This document shows, in pieces, positions 8,691 to 16,830 of a stretch of DNA of 64,000 nt. The stretch comes from Halomonas sp. Bachu 37. GTDB lineage: Bacteria > Pseudomonadota > Gammaproteobacteria > Pseudomonadales > Halomonadaceae. The position numbers and the translations under genes are program-made. Every line of letters starts with the position of its first letter. Positions within the stretch are counted from its first letter, which is position 1. The stretch covers positions 1,674,001 through 1,738,000 of the forward strand of contig NZ_CP137552.1 in NCBI RefSeq assembly GCF_039691755.1, in the 5' to 3' direction. The notes below the pieces were generated by a model. It had not been told where the DNA came from. It made no database searches and worked only from the letters and a program-made list of their open reading frames with translations.

Positions 8691-9248
8691 ATGGCGGTGT
8701 GGTTGTTCACCCTGCTGGCATTTGCCTCGGGGCTGTTGGTTGGGGCGCTCAGCTGTCGACGATTTCGACGCGACCGGGTCGTCTGGGCAAAACGGAGATT
8801 GCAGCTGGCGGTGCTGTCGCTGGAAGTCAAAAGCCTGAGAGAGAAAGTCGTCGCCGCTCAAGGCAGCCGCACACCACCGGCAAAGCGCCGGCTGATAAGG
8901 AAGCGACCGAGCCTGACCCGGTGGCAGCGCTGGTGGTTTGCCCGCCTGCACCGGCTCTTTCCTTGGGTGACGCGCTTCATGCACTTTACCCCCACGACGT
9001 ACATCCGATGGCTGCAGGGAAAAAGCCGTAAAGCTCATGCCGACAAGGTCGCGGAAGGAAAGCGTCGTGGCCGACCACCGACCCCGGCGTTCATTGTCGA
9101 GGCCATCTTGACTATCAAGCGCGACAATCCGCGCTACGGTGCCCGGCGAATCGCCAACATGATTTCCGGTGGCGAACTGCGCTTTCGTATCGGCAGGACG
9201 ACCGTATCCGATAGTCTGAAAGCCCAGGGGGAAGGTCACGCCTGCTAA
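8691..9248 (+). CDS. Membrane-anchored protein with integrase-like helix-turn-helix region
   Basis: A 185-residue protein. Residues about 3-20 are one hydrophobic segment (VWLFTLLAFASGLLVGAL), followed by a basic region and a part resembling the N-terminal half of IS481/rve-type transposases: SLTRWQRWWFARLHRLFP, then a K/R-rich GRPP linker, then NPRYGARRIANMIS and IGRTTVSDSLKAQG, an HTH_21-like pattern. The catalytic DDE domain is missing: the frame stops right after the HTH. It may be a truncated transposase or a domesticated DNA-binding protein. ATG 8691 is used; there is no strong Shine-Dalgarno. No IS-like inverted repeats were noticed around it. It is the only plus-strand gene within the surface-protein locus and separates the two SapC modules. 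Confidence 0.55.
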   Translation: MAVWLFTLLAFASGLLVGALSCRRFRRDRVVWAKRRLQLAVLSLEVKSLREKVVAAQGSRTPPAKRRLIRKRPSLTRWQRWWFARLHRLFPWVTRFMHFTPTTYIRWLQGKSRKAHADKVAEGKRRGRPPTPAFIVEAILTIKRDNPRYGARRIANMISGGELRFRIGRTTVSDSLKAQGEGHAC

Positions 9249-9255
9249 CGAAAGA

Positions 9256-9276
9256 CCCCCGACGCTGGGTCGGGGG
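9256..9276 (-). terminator. Terminator of the 617-residue DUF4214 gene
   Basis: An 8-bp perfect stem (CCCCCGAC with GTCGGGGG, five-base loop) lies 33 bases after the minus-strand stop at 9309, with TCTTTC following on that strand. It sits between convergent genes, so it may also stop transcription from the plus-strand gene ending at 9248. Confidence 0.7.
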
Positions 9277-9308
9277 CAAGGGACACTCGTCAAGGAACGA
9301 GGGACAAC

Positions 9309-11162
9309 TTAGTTAGGCGCGAAGGTGAAACTGCTCTCTATAAGTTCTTTTGACACACCAATAAGAGTAATTGAGCTGGAGAACTCATCAGTTGAGATCA
9401 CCAAGTTGTCACCATCTGTCGACTGGGAAATATTGTCAAAAGTAAGCGCATCGAATGATGACATATCGATCACGTTCCCGGTCTCTCCGGTATTGCTCCA
9501 GTCAAAGATAATATCATCACCGAAGACACCCTCGAACTTGAAAGTGTCCTCTCCTTTACCGCCTATCATCACATCATCGCCAGCACCGGAAGTGAGGGTC
9601 TGAGTACCATCGCCACCAATCAGAAGCTGGCCATATTCGCTATCGCCAACAATATTTGCGTCTTCGCCACGACCAACAATTGCTTCTTCCACCGATGAGA
9701 AAGGAGTATTATCAAGCTGATCACCCAGGGACAGGCGAACATTCGAGTTCGCTCTATCTTCCAGCACGATCACTGAGCTGGCAGTTGAACCCTCAAATTC
9801 ATCGCCAATCAGTTCAATTACTAAATCATCAGCAGTTCCTGACACATCTTCACGTTCGCCAGAACGGAACTCGAAATGATTGAAAAGCCCCTCAGAACCT
9901 TTGGGGTAATGCACATGTGAAATGTCAATCACATCTCCTTCATCGAAAGAATAATCTTTGATGACGGGACGGAATAAATTATCGTTAGCAGAACTTCCCA
10001 TATAAAAAACATCAGCGCCCTGCCCGCCGAAAATGACATCGCTACTCGACAGGGTTAAAAAGACGTCATCACCTTTACCACCGACCAAGATATCATCTCC
10101 CCCCCCTCCATACAGAGTTTGCGGACCATCGCCACCAACAAGAAGTTGACGCTCACCTGCCTCACTGGTGCTATATAAATTCCCACGTGGGTTATTGGTA
10201 AGCAGCATCTCTAACGTGCTGTCAAAATCACCAAGCCCCGCGTCAGCAAGAGGCTCTCCTAAAACTTTAAGATTATCGGTGTTAAATTGAACCCTTGCAG
10301 GGCTTTCGTTACCCCACAAAATTGTGACATGACGCCCTGTCCCACCATCAAGCTGAAAGACTAAGTCATGAGTGCCGTTGGGGGAGATTTCATCCCACTC
10401 CTCACGCCCTCCACGGAACTGAAAACCAGCAGATGAAAAAAAGTCGACATTTTCCACGGCTTTCATATCAACTACGTCCCCGCGGAGAAAATCGAAACCG
10501 TCTATCGTCTTAATGCCATTGTTCGCGACGTCATCGTTAGTTACTTCATGGACAACAGGCTCAGGCTCAGCAGGCGGAGTCCAATCACTACCAGTATCCT
10601 GGTCTTCTTCTTCCTCATCCTCACCCGGCCCAGCATTATCGTTCGCAGGCAGTGTATCAAGCATCTGGTTGACAGCAGACTGGATGTATTCTGCAACGTT
10701 GGTATTGGAAGCGACACTTGCCACAAGCTGCCCCGCCGCTTCTACTTGATCCGGGCCGTAGGCTAAGCCACGCTCTTGTACGTCTTGAGTGAAACGGTTG
10801 GCGACTTCGACACGGTTATTAACAGTGGTTGAGTCTTCATTAGCGGCATTTTGCGAGATGGTCGAGGCAATTTGCGCCAGAGTCAGTTCGCCGCTATTCA
10901 ATTTCTCGGTGTAGAACTCAAGACCGCCTTCTTCCGCATCACGGCCAAAGAGCTGCTGGTACAGGTTGTTAACCAGCTCGGTCGGCTCTTGGTCGCCGTA
11001 GCGCTGGGTAAATTCGTCGGAGTCGCCAAAAAAGTTGATGATGGAATCAAGGTTGCCGTCATTGGCTTGAAGCTGCTCTGACCAATAAGCCAGACCACCC
11101 GGATCAGCGGGGCGGCCGTAGTAAGCGAGGTAAAGTTGTTGAACGAGGCTTTGCGGTTCCAT
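9309..11162 (-). CDS. DUF4214-headed protein with RTX repeats (617 aa)
   Basis: The head (residues 1-165) is a DUF4214 module nearly matching that of the 551-residue paralogue (LVQQLYLAYYGRPADPGG; QQLFGRDAEEGGLEFYTEKL). An acidic spacer (residues about 180-200) follows. The C-terminal two thirds hold two RTX clusters, GGGGDDILVGGKGDDVF at about residues 353-370 and GAGDDVMIGGKGEDTF at about 530-550, each followed by a beta-type stretch (DGDNLVIS and similar). RTX repeats bind calcium outside the cell and mark type I secretion. No Sec signal is seen. AGGAAA precedes the ATG. The passenger half is less GC-rich than the head, which fits a swap of the C-terminal part. I infer a secreted surface protein. 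Confidence 0.8.
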   Translation of the reverse strand: MEPQSLVQQLYLAYYGRPADPGGLAYWSEQLQANDGNLDSIINFFGDSDEFTQRYGDQEPTELVNNLYQQLFGRDAEEGGLEFYTEKLNSGELTLAQIASTISQNAANEDSTTVNNRVEVANRFTQDVQERGLAYGPDQVEAAGQLVASVASNTNVAEYIQSAVNQMLDTLPANDNAGPGEDEEEEDQDTGSDWTPPAEPEPVVHEVTNDDVANNGIKTIDGFDFLRGDVVDMKAVENVDFFSSAGFQFRGGREEWDEISPNGTHDLVFQLDGGTGRHVTILWGNESPARVQFNTDNLKVLGEPLADAGLGDFDSTLEMLLTNNPRGNLYSTSEAGERQLLVGGDGPQTLYGGGGDDILVGGKGDDVFLTLSSSDVIFGGQGADVFYMGSSANDNLFRPVIKDYSFDEGDVIDISHVHYPKGSEGLFNHFEFRSGEREDVSGTADDLVIELIGDEFEGSTASSVIVLEDRANSNVRLSLGDQLDNTPFSSVEEAIVGRGEDANIVGDSEYGQLLIGGDGTQTLTSGAGDDVMIGGKGEDTFKFEGVFGDDIIFDWSNTGETGNVIDMSSFDALTFDNISQSTDGDNLVISTDEFSSSITLIGVSKELIESSFTFAPN

Positions 11163-11594
11163 GGAATTTCCTATTGTGACGGTGAGCTAAAAAATGCATC
11201 GACCACAGGTACAGCTCGAATACCCAAAGTAATCTTTGCACCCACCAAAGTACCACAAATCTAGTTATTAGAACCTAGGAAATATCCCTTAGTCTTGTAA
11301 GAAATTGCTTACATAAAAAGTCACTAATGAAAATACACCACGACAGAAAGGATGCATGCTGCATCCTTTCTGTCATTCTATACGCTTGTAATTCTGTCAC
11401 TAAACTGTCGAACGGTGGCAGGAAGCTAAAAATCTCATTTCGATCTGGAAAATCCCCAACATACTGTTTTTCCTAATTATAAATAGCTGGCCGATCAATC
11501 GACAACCGTAAACACTATCAAATAATCGGCACGAATGGCACACAGCCACCCAAGACAAGCCCGATGGCAGCTATAAGAGTGAATCGCAGCATGA
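11163..11594. promoter_or_regulatory. Intergenic region with a perfect 15-bp hairpin
   Basis: About 430 bp without a gene, AT-rich over 11230-11350. Positions 11342-11374 form a perfect inverted repeat, GACAGAAAGGATGCA / TGCATCCTTTCTGTC, with a three-base loop. It lies about 220 bases after the stop of the small-protein gene at 11595 and 180 bases before the ATG at 11162. It has only a weak T-rich tail (TATTTT about ten bases on), so it may be a terminator of the upstream operon or an RNA/protein regulatory site for the 617-residue protein gene. Confidence 0.5.
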
Positions 11595-11804
11595 TCAATG
11601 TGTCTCTTTCTTGGGCAGTTCGTCACTCAACGCCCGTGCATAGGCGGTACGTGCCGTCTGGAAAATTGCCAGCTGCTGCTTGAGCTTGTCGATCTCGGCA
11701 TCGGTCACGCGCAAGTTGGTGACCTGCGCCTTGGCGTTCTCGGAAAGGTCAGCGACGTAGTACGCGGTGCCGTCAATCGTGATCGTTTTCTGTTCGTCTG
11801 CCAT
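11595..11804 (-). CDS. Small coiled-coil protein (DUF6447-like), copy 2
   Basis: A 69-residue paralogue of the protein at 8269-8475: KTITIDGTAYYVADLSENAK, then VTDAEIDKLKQQLAIFQTAR and RALSDELPKKETH. The helix and the ELPKK end are well conserved. Two ATGs are in frame (11810 and 11804); GGGAG is only two bases from the first but eight from the second, so 11804 is chosen. The start lies 12 bases after the SapC copy 2 stop at 11817, implying one transcript and linked function. Function unknown. Confidence 0.7.
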   Translation of the reverse strand: MADEQKTITIDGTAYYVADLSENAKAQVTNLRVTDAEIDKLKQQLAIFQTARTAYARALSDELPKKETH

Positions 11805-11816
11805 GGTCATAGCTCC

Positions 11817-12593
11817 CTAGCTAAAATCAAATTCCAAATCTTCGTCGCCGTCGAATACGTCATCAAGATTGGACGGTACATCACTACCCTGCTCGGCGTA
11901 CTTGGCTTGAAATTGCACGCGATCCGCCAGCGCCTTGTGCTGGGCGGTGGAAAACAAATGGGCATAGGCCAATGCCAGCGGGCCACCACGAAGTTCGGCC
12001 AAGGCTTCAGGTTCCAGAGCATTGAGCGCCTGCTCATCCACACGATAGAGGCCGTCCAGCTTCACCGGACTACCACCTTCGGCATCGGTGCCGATGACCA
12101 TCTCCCAGGGCACCAACAGCTTATGCTTGGCAAGTACATCGGCTGCTTGCTGGGTGGCGAGGCGGTTCTTCTCACACTGGGCCAGGAAGCCATATACCTT
12201 GCGGGTGTGCTCGGAAAGCTCGCCTTGTTCATCGAACAGCGGCTTGCCGTCCGGACCGTTCACCAAGTGCGCTGTATCAATCGCCAATACCTGCTGGCCG
12301 TCTTCTGCCTTGGCTAAGGCAAAAGGGTAGCCACGCAACTGGGCCGGAACGTAAGGGGAAAACCAACGACCATCCGGAGCCAAGTAGGCATTGCCTTTTA
12401 CGCCCAGCACGGCAACGGGTGTGTAGCGTTCGCCTTGGCGAATAAAGCCCAGCACGTAGTGGGGAATCAGCTTGTTCAACTCAGCCAGCAGCACCGGCAC
12501 CACACGCTGTTTGGCACTGTGGTGGTAGCCGTCACGCGGAAGCACATGTTGGCTTGAGTGTTCTGTACGTGAGAGCGCAATCCATTGGGGCAT
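11817..12593 (-). CDS. SapC family protein, copy 2
   Basis: A 258-residue SapC-family protein, roughly half identical by eye to copy 1, so an old rather than recent duplicate. Shared blocks include PHYVLGFIRQGERYTPVAVL, LRGYPFALA and DGLYRVDEQALNALEPEA, and the terminal acidic-aromatic tail (DGDEDLEFDFS). No signal peptide or transmembrane helix is seen. AAGGAG is five bases from the ATG. It begins just after the tandem terminators of the S-layer-like gene (12611-12672) and runs into the small coiled-coil gene, so it may be served by terminator read-through or by a promoter hidden in that 127-bp gap. It probably assists secretion or assembly of the neighbouring surface proteins; this is inference from location. 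Confidence 0.8.
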   Translation of the reverse strand: MPQWIALSRTEHSSQHVLPRDGYHHSAKQRVVPVLLAELNKLIPHYVLGFIRQGERYTPVAVLGVKGNAYLAPDGRWFSPYVPAQLRGYPFALAKAEDGQQVLAIDTAHLVNGPDGKPLFDEQGELSEHTRKVYGFLAQCEKNRLATQQAADVLAKHKLLVPWEMVIGTDAEGGSPVKLDGLYRVDEQALNALEPEALAELRGGPLALAYAHLFSTAQHKALADRVQFQAKYAEQGSDVPSNLDDVFDGDEDLEFDFS

Positions 12594-12610
12594 AGGGGCT
12601 CCTTAATTGA

Positions 12611-12672
12611 AAAAAGCCCTACCGAGGCAGGGCTGAAAAGCAAGGAGAAAAAACCCCCGCCGAGGCGAGGGT
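12611..12672 (-). terminator. Tandem rho-independent terminators after the S-layer-like gene
   Basis: Two hairpins, each followed by a T run on the minus strand: 12653-12672 (ACCCTCGCC/GGCGGGGGT, one G-U pair, then TTTTTT) and 12616-12634 (AGCCCT/AGGGCT, then TTTTTT). Doubled terminators fit a very highly transcribed gene and would shield SapC copy 2 from its read-through. Confidence 0.85.
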
Positions 12673-12683
12673 TCTGTAGCTAA

Positions 12684-12699
12684 CCTATCTAGTGATAGG
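12684..12699 (-). other. 3'-UTR hairpin CCTATC-N4-GATAGG (copy 2)
   Basis: The same stem sequence and flanks as at 5611-5626, 22 bases after the stop at 12721 and just before the tandem terminators. See that entry for its possible role. Confidence 0.5.
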
Positions 12700-12720
12700 C
12701 ATCCTTCTCAGAGAGAGGTA

Positions 12721-15336
12721 TTAAGCGATGTAGAGGTTAGCATCGCCATTGATGTTCAGAGAGTCAACATCAGTCACGCCTGCTAGCTTAACGACTGAAT
12801 CGTTGACAGCATCCACAACGCCTGCAGCCGTACCTTCGATAAAGGTATAGGTATCGCCCACGTACTCAAATGCAACTGCGGCATTTTGGGCCATGTCCAG
12901 GCTATTAACAAAGTCGATGGCTTGATCCAGTGTGGACGGACCAGCACCCAAGAAGGTAGCAACACCATCTTCGACTTCGACATTAGCATTCGAACCAGCA
13001 CCGATAGACGCATCGTTTACAAAGTCAATGATGTCGGCATCAGCAATCAGCTCTGCATCGGTAGTAGACTCGGAAGCCTCAAAACCAACGATAGACTCGA
13101 TATCGCCAGTAGCAGCACCAGCGTTAACACCGACTTCAACCGTATCTGCACCGCTGCCCAAGGTAACTTCGCCACCGTTAGCCAGAGTACCCAGATCAAC
13201 GGTTAGGTCACCGGTCAGCGCACCTGCATCAACAGATTCGATAGCAGAACCATTGGTTGATGAGATATCAGTGATATCTAAATCTTGATCACCGGTAATA
13301 GTCAGTTCTGTCAATACTGAATCACCATCAGCATTTTCGGTGTCGTCGCTCAAAACCAACACGTTAGCGGCATTTTCACCACTAGAGTCGATAGTGATAG
13401 AAGTTGCACCGCCTGTTGTATTTGCAGAGTCGCCAACAGTTAGGTCAATTGTCTGTACGTTGGTGATACCGCCAGCGATTTCGTTAACGCTTTCAGAATC
13501 AAAAACAGCGTTAACGCTGGTCGCATTAGTGGCTGCAACAGTCGTAGTGGCGATGTTGTCATCGGTTGCTGAAGCGGTAGCAGCTTGATCAGCATCCAGA
13601 GTAACATCCAGAGCGCCTGCAGTTGCCTGAGTCAGCACGATATCGTTTGTAGTACCCATATCGGCAGTAGCGCGGAAGCCAACATCAGCACCAACGTTAG
13701 TCAGTTCAGCATCTGCACCAGTGGCACCAGTACCAACGATTTCTTGAACATCATTGTCTGCAGACAAAATGTTCAGGTCGAGGGTCTTGTCCAGAGCGTT
13801 GACATCGAACACTTCGAAGTTGCTGAACGCGCCAACGTTGGCGGCAGCCACAGCTTGTAGCTGCAGAGTGTCAGTGCCTTCGCCGCCATCAACAGACGCA
13901 TCTTTGTCGACTGTACCCAGGTTGCTCACAACGTCGTCGCCAGCGCCCAGATCGATGGAAGCACCTGCTTCAACATCGGAGCCGCCAGCGTTAACGTTGT
14001 CGTCGCCTGCGCCAGTATTGACGAAGCCTTCATCTAGCAGATTACCAGCCAGTGTGAGGCTGTCGTCGCCCGCACCAGTAGTCACTTCCTGCAGGTCACC
14101 GTCAGCAGCGGTGAGAGTAAGGCCACCGGCATGATCACCAGCAGCGATTGACTCAAGGCTAGCTGTCAATGTGTTCAGGTTCAGGGAACCGTCACCGGTT
14201 ACGTTCAGAGCTGTGACGTCATCAAGACCAGCCTGAAGCTCAATGTTATTAAGGCCAGAAGCATCAACATTCAGGCTTGTGATAGTATCACCTGTACCTG
14301 CAGTGATATCGACATCTAGCGAATTGGCCTGAGTGCCGGCACCATTTGCTACTAGCGTCTGAGCGAAAGCAGAAGAACCCAATACACCGTCAGCATAGGC
14401 AACACTAAAACCATCGGTGCTAGTTGGACGCACTGCGTTCAGACCAACAACTACGGAGTTCTGAACATTGGTCACATCTAAATCGGCGCTAGAACGATCA
14501 TTCCATAACTGTTCAACACCAGTAACGCCAGATGCGTTAAGTGCGGCATTATCGTTGGTGGAACGGAAGTAAAGCTGCTCAACGTTTTCAATCACAACAT
14601 TGTCAGCTGAGTTGTCGACCAGGCGCGCGTTCAAACGGTCAGTGCCTTCGCCGCCATCCACCAGATCAACAGAAGTAAGAGTCTGAATTTGGAACTGGTC
14701 ACCAGTAGCCGGATCGGTAACCTGATCCAGTGGCGCGCTGAACGTGTCATCGTCCGCAGTGCCGGTCAGGTCGTTGACACCTGTAGTGAGACTGAAGTCA
14801 TCGCCCGGTACAGATTGCTGCGGGATGTCAGCGACAACGGCGTCGATGTCGATGTCCGCGTCCACGTCAGTTTCGGCGTTGACGTCGGCCAGGAACTCAG
14901 ACGCGTAATCAGCGGCTTCGTCATCGCTGTAGTTCTCGCCAGCGGCGTCGGTGAATAGCTGAGCAGCAGCTTGCTTGTTGTTCAGGGTCGTCAGATCCTG
15001 AGCGTCAACGTCCGCTGCATTCTGAACGATGGTCAGCGCGATGCTGGCCAGGTCCAGTTCACCACTTTCCAGCTTGCCTACGTAAAACTCAAGGCCACCC
15101 TCATCAGCATCGCGGTTGAACGCTTGCTGGTACAGGTTGTTGACCAGCTCTTCGTCGGTCATGTCGCCGAAGCGCGAGGTGTACTCGTCGGAAGTACCAA
15201 AACCTTCGACGGCAGCGGCCAGGCCATCTTCTTCGATCTGCTCTGCCCAGTAGGTTTGACCAGCTTCGTCAGCCGGGCGACCGTAGTAGGCGATGTACAG
15301 CTGTTGAGCCAGTTCCAGATTTTCTTGTGTAGCCAT
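12721..15336 (-). CDS. S-layer-like DUF4214 protein (871 aa)
   Basis: Residues about 1-170 form a DUF4214 head (LAQQLYIAYYGRPADEAGQT; QQAFNRDADEGGLEFYVGKL), more diverged from the other two heads. Then comes a long Ala/Asp/Thr-rich, Cys-free beta-strand region with RTX-like loops (GTADDDTFSA, GGEGTDRL, GAGDDSLTL, GAGDDNVNAG, GAGDDVVSNLG), much like the composition of Caulobacter RsaA-type S-layer proteins, ending DSLNINGDANLYIA. No Sec signal, so type I export is expected. The ATG at 15336 is chosen over an upstream one at 15408 because the domain starts there and AAGGAG lies 11 bases upstream. A long leader, a strong-looking promoter, tandem terminators and even codon use all suggest very high expression. 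It is the best S-layer candidate in the window; no experimental support. Confidence 0.75.
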   Translation of the reverse strand: MATQENLELAQQLYIAYYGRPADEAGQTYWAEQIEEDGLAAAVEGFGTSDEYTSRFGDMTDEELVNNLYQQAFNRDADEGGLEFYVGKLESGELDLASIALTIVQNAADVDAQDLTTLNNKQAAAQLFTDAAGENYSDDEAADYASEFLADVNAETDVDADIDIDAVVADIPQQSVPGDDFSLTTGVNDLTGTADDDTFSAPLDQVTDPATGDQFQIQTLTSVDLVDGGEGTDRLNARLVDNSADNVVIENVEQLYFRSTNDNAALNASGVTGVEQLWNDRSSADLDVTNVQNSVVVGLNAVRPTSTDGFSVAYADGVLGSSAFAQTLVANGAGTQANSLDVDITAGTGDTITSLNVDASGLNNIELQAGLDDVTALNVTGDGSLNLNTLTASLESIAAGDHAGGLTLTAADGDLQEVTTGAGDDSLTLAGNLLDEGFVNTGAGDDNVNAGGSDVEAGASIDLGAGDDVVSNLGTVDKDASVDGGEGTDTLQLQAVAAANVGAFSNFEVFDVNALDKTLDLNILSADNDVQEIVGTGATGADAELTNVGADVGFRATADMGTTNDIVLTQATAGALDVTLDADQAATASATDDNIATTTVAATNATSVNAVFDSESVNEIAGGITNVQTIDLTVGDSANTTGGATSITIDSSGENAANVLVLSDDTENADGDSVLTELTITGDQDLDITDISSTNGSAIESVDAGALTGDLTVDLGTLANGGEVTLGSGADTVEVGVNAGAATGDIESIVGFEASESTTDAELIADADIIDFVNDASIGAGSNANVEVEDGVATFLGAGPSTLDQAIDFVNSLDMAQNAAVAFEYVGDTYTFIEGTAAGVVDAVNDSVVKLAGVTDVDSLNINGDANLYIA

Positions 15337-15801
15337 GGGACTATAGTCTCCTTGCTTAGAAAGATACCTCCCGACATGGGGGGTTCTTATCAGACCTTGA
15401 GCGCTCAAGGTGTTATCTGAGTTCCCTCGTACAGTGTGGTGCCTAAGTATTAGTGGCTTACCTACACCTAATGGAACACGGCTAATGTAATGTCACGCTT
15501 GGGCGTAAGTCAACGACTCTTGGCCCCGATTACACTATCCGCCATATTGCCTAGTGAAGTCGCGCGGCTTTGGTAACCCCTTGTTACGCCTGTTGCGCTA
15601 GCCAGATGCTTCAAGGAAAGTCTTCAACCACACTAACGGCATCCCACTACACGAGGCCGAATTATCGAACACTGATTTTTAATGGTCAGTCTAAGGCTAG
15701 CTTGGAAACCGTGCAAGGGTTCACTCCTCACACGTGGTGCTGCCTTGCGCCAGCTCATTGAATAGTGCATTTAACAGACGGTTGCACTGAGTATACGCCC
15801 A
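15337..15801. promoter_or_regulatory. Leader and promoter region of the S-layer-like gene
   Basis: About 465 bp without a gene. On the minus strand, TTGACT (15508-15513) and TACATT (15484-15489) are 18 bp apart and would start transcription near 15477, giving an mRNA leader of about 140 bases. CCTACACCTA at 15461-15470 falls inside that leader and is shared with 7358-7367. I see nothing convincing in 15550-15800; no clear terminator follows the glycosyltransferase gene that ends at 15802. Confidence 0.45.
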
Positions 15802-16830
15802 TTACGGCGTTTGCATCAGCCGCGAAACGACATGGTGCCAGGATATATTCAGCGCCTGGTAGGCGGCTCTCCCCTGCTGCCCCAGGCGCTTGGCGCGGGT
15901 GCGGTCGGCGTAGGCCTCATCCAATGCCTGGGCCAATGCTTGAGGGTGGGGTTCGGCTACCCAGCCGGTGGCTCCCGGTTCGACAAACGCCAGGGGGCCA
16001 CCGCTGTCGGTGCAGGTGATGACGGGTTTTGCCGCCAGCATCGCCTCTAGCGTCACGTAGCCGTAGTCTTCATCGAACGTGGGAAAGGCTACGGCCAAGG
16101 CGTGGGCGTAAAGGGTGAGTTTTTCCTGTTCGGATATGTGACCCAGCAGCCGCACGCGGTCGCTGAGTGAGTGCTGTTCAATCAGCGCCTGAAGTTGGGC
16201 GCGCTGACTGCCCTCCCCGCTCAGCAGCAGTTTTACCGGTGTGCGAGTCTGTGCCAGGGCTTCAATGAGTAACGCTTGGCGTTTTAGCGGCTCCAGGCGG
16301 CTGGGGTAGTAGACGTAACCCCAGTCGTCGGCGCAGGTGAAGTGCTCGGCACGGTACGGCGGGTGGTAGAGCGGCTCGGCACTCAGGCCGGTGTTGTGCT
16401 GTAAACGCTCCGCCACGCGGGGCGAGTTGGCGAAGAGGTGCTTGGCATTGCCGAGGTGGCGGCGGTCATAGGCCTCTACCTGGGGCTTCAGCGCTTTCAG
16501 CGCCGGGCTAGCCTGCTCGGGGTCGTAAAGCTCATAGCAGATGCGGTGCTGGTGCATTAGCCATACGCTGTGCTCGGGGTGGCTCACCCCGTAGCTGGGA
16601 AACTGCAGGCTGATCACTCGGTCAATGGTCACGTCGTTGGGCGCGGTGACGTTGAGCTGCTCGGCAAACGCCATCTGCTGCTCTATCTGCGCTTCGGCGT
16701 AGTGAAACGGTAGCGTCAGTAACTCGGCGCGGTAACCAAAGCGGCGCAGCGCGCCTACCAGGCCCTGCACATGATAATGGGCGCCGCCGGGCAAGAACGG
16801 TGTCTGGTTGGCGGTAACAAGAATGTTCAT
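15802..16830 (-). CDS. Glycosyltransferase family 4
   Basis: A 342-residue GT-B fold glycosyltransferase that should add a sugar from a nucleotide donor to the growing surface polysaccharide in the cytoplasm. It starts with the usual NILVTANQTPFLPGGAHYHV loop for acceptor binding. The C-terminal half carries the donor-binding EX7E motif in EDYGYVTLEAMLAAKPVI, followed by GGPLAFVEPGATGWV. The sugar cannot be predicted, though the cluster makes GDP-mannose. It is the last gene of the long minus-strand cluster; its ATG overlaps the stop of the methyltransferase gene by four bases, so the two are translationally coupled. Confidence 0.85.
   Translation of the reverse strand: MNILVTANQTPFLPGGAHYHVQGLVGALRRFGYRAELLTLPFHYAEAQIEQQMAFAEQLNVTAPNDVTIDRVISLQFPSYGVSHPEHSVWLMHQHRICYELYDPEQASPALKALKPQVEAYDRRHLGNAKHLFANSPRVAERLQHNTGLSAEPLYHPPYRAEHFTCADDWGYVYYPSRLEPLKRQALLIEALAQTRTPVKLLLSGEGSQRAQLQALIEQHSLSDRVRLLGHISEQEKLTLYAHALAVAFPTFDEDYGYVTLEAMLAAKPVITCTDSGGPLAFVEPGATGWVAEPHPQALAQALDEAYADRTRAKRLGQQGRAAYQALNISWHHVVSRLMQTP

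Noticed and set aside
8625..9293. Minus-strand open frame of 222 codons opposite the integrase-like gene
   Set aside because: It lacks a ribosome binding site and motifs, whereas the plus-strand frame has recognisable transposase-type helices.
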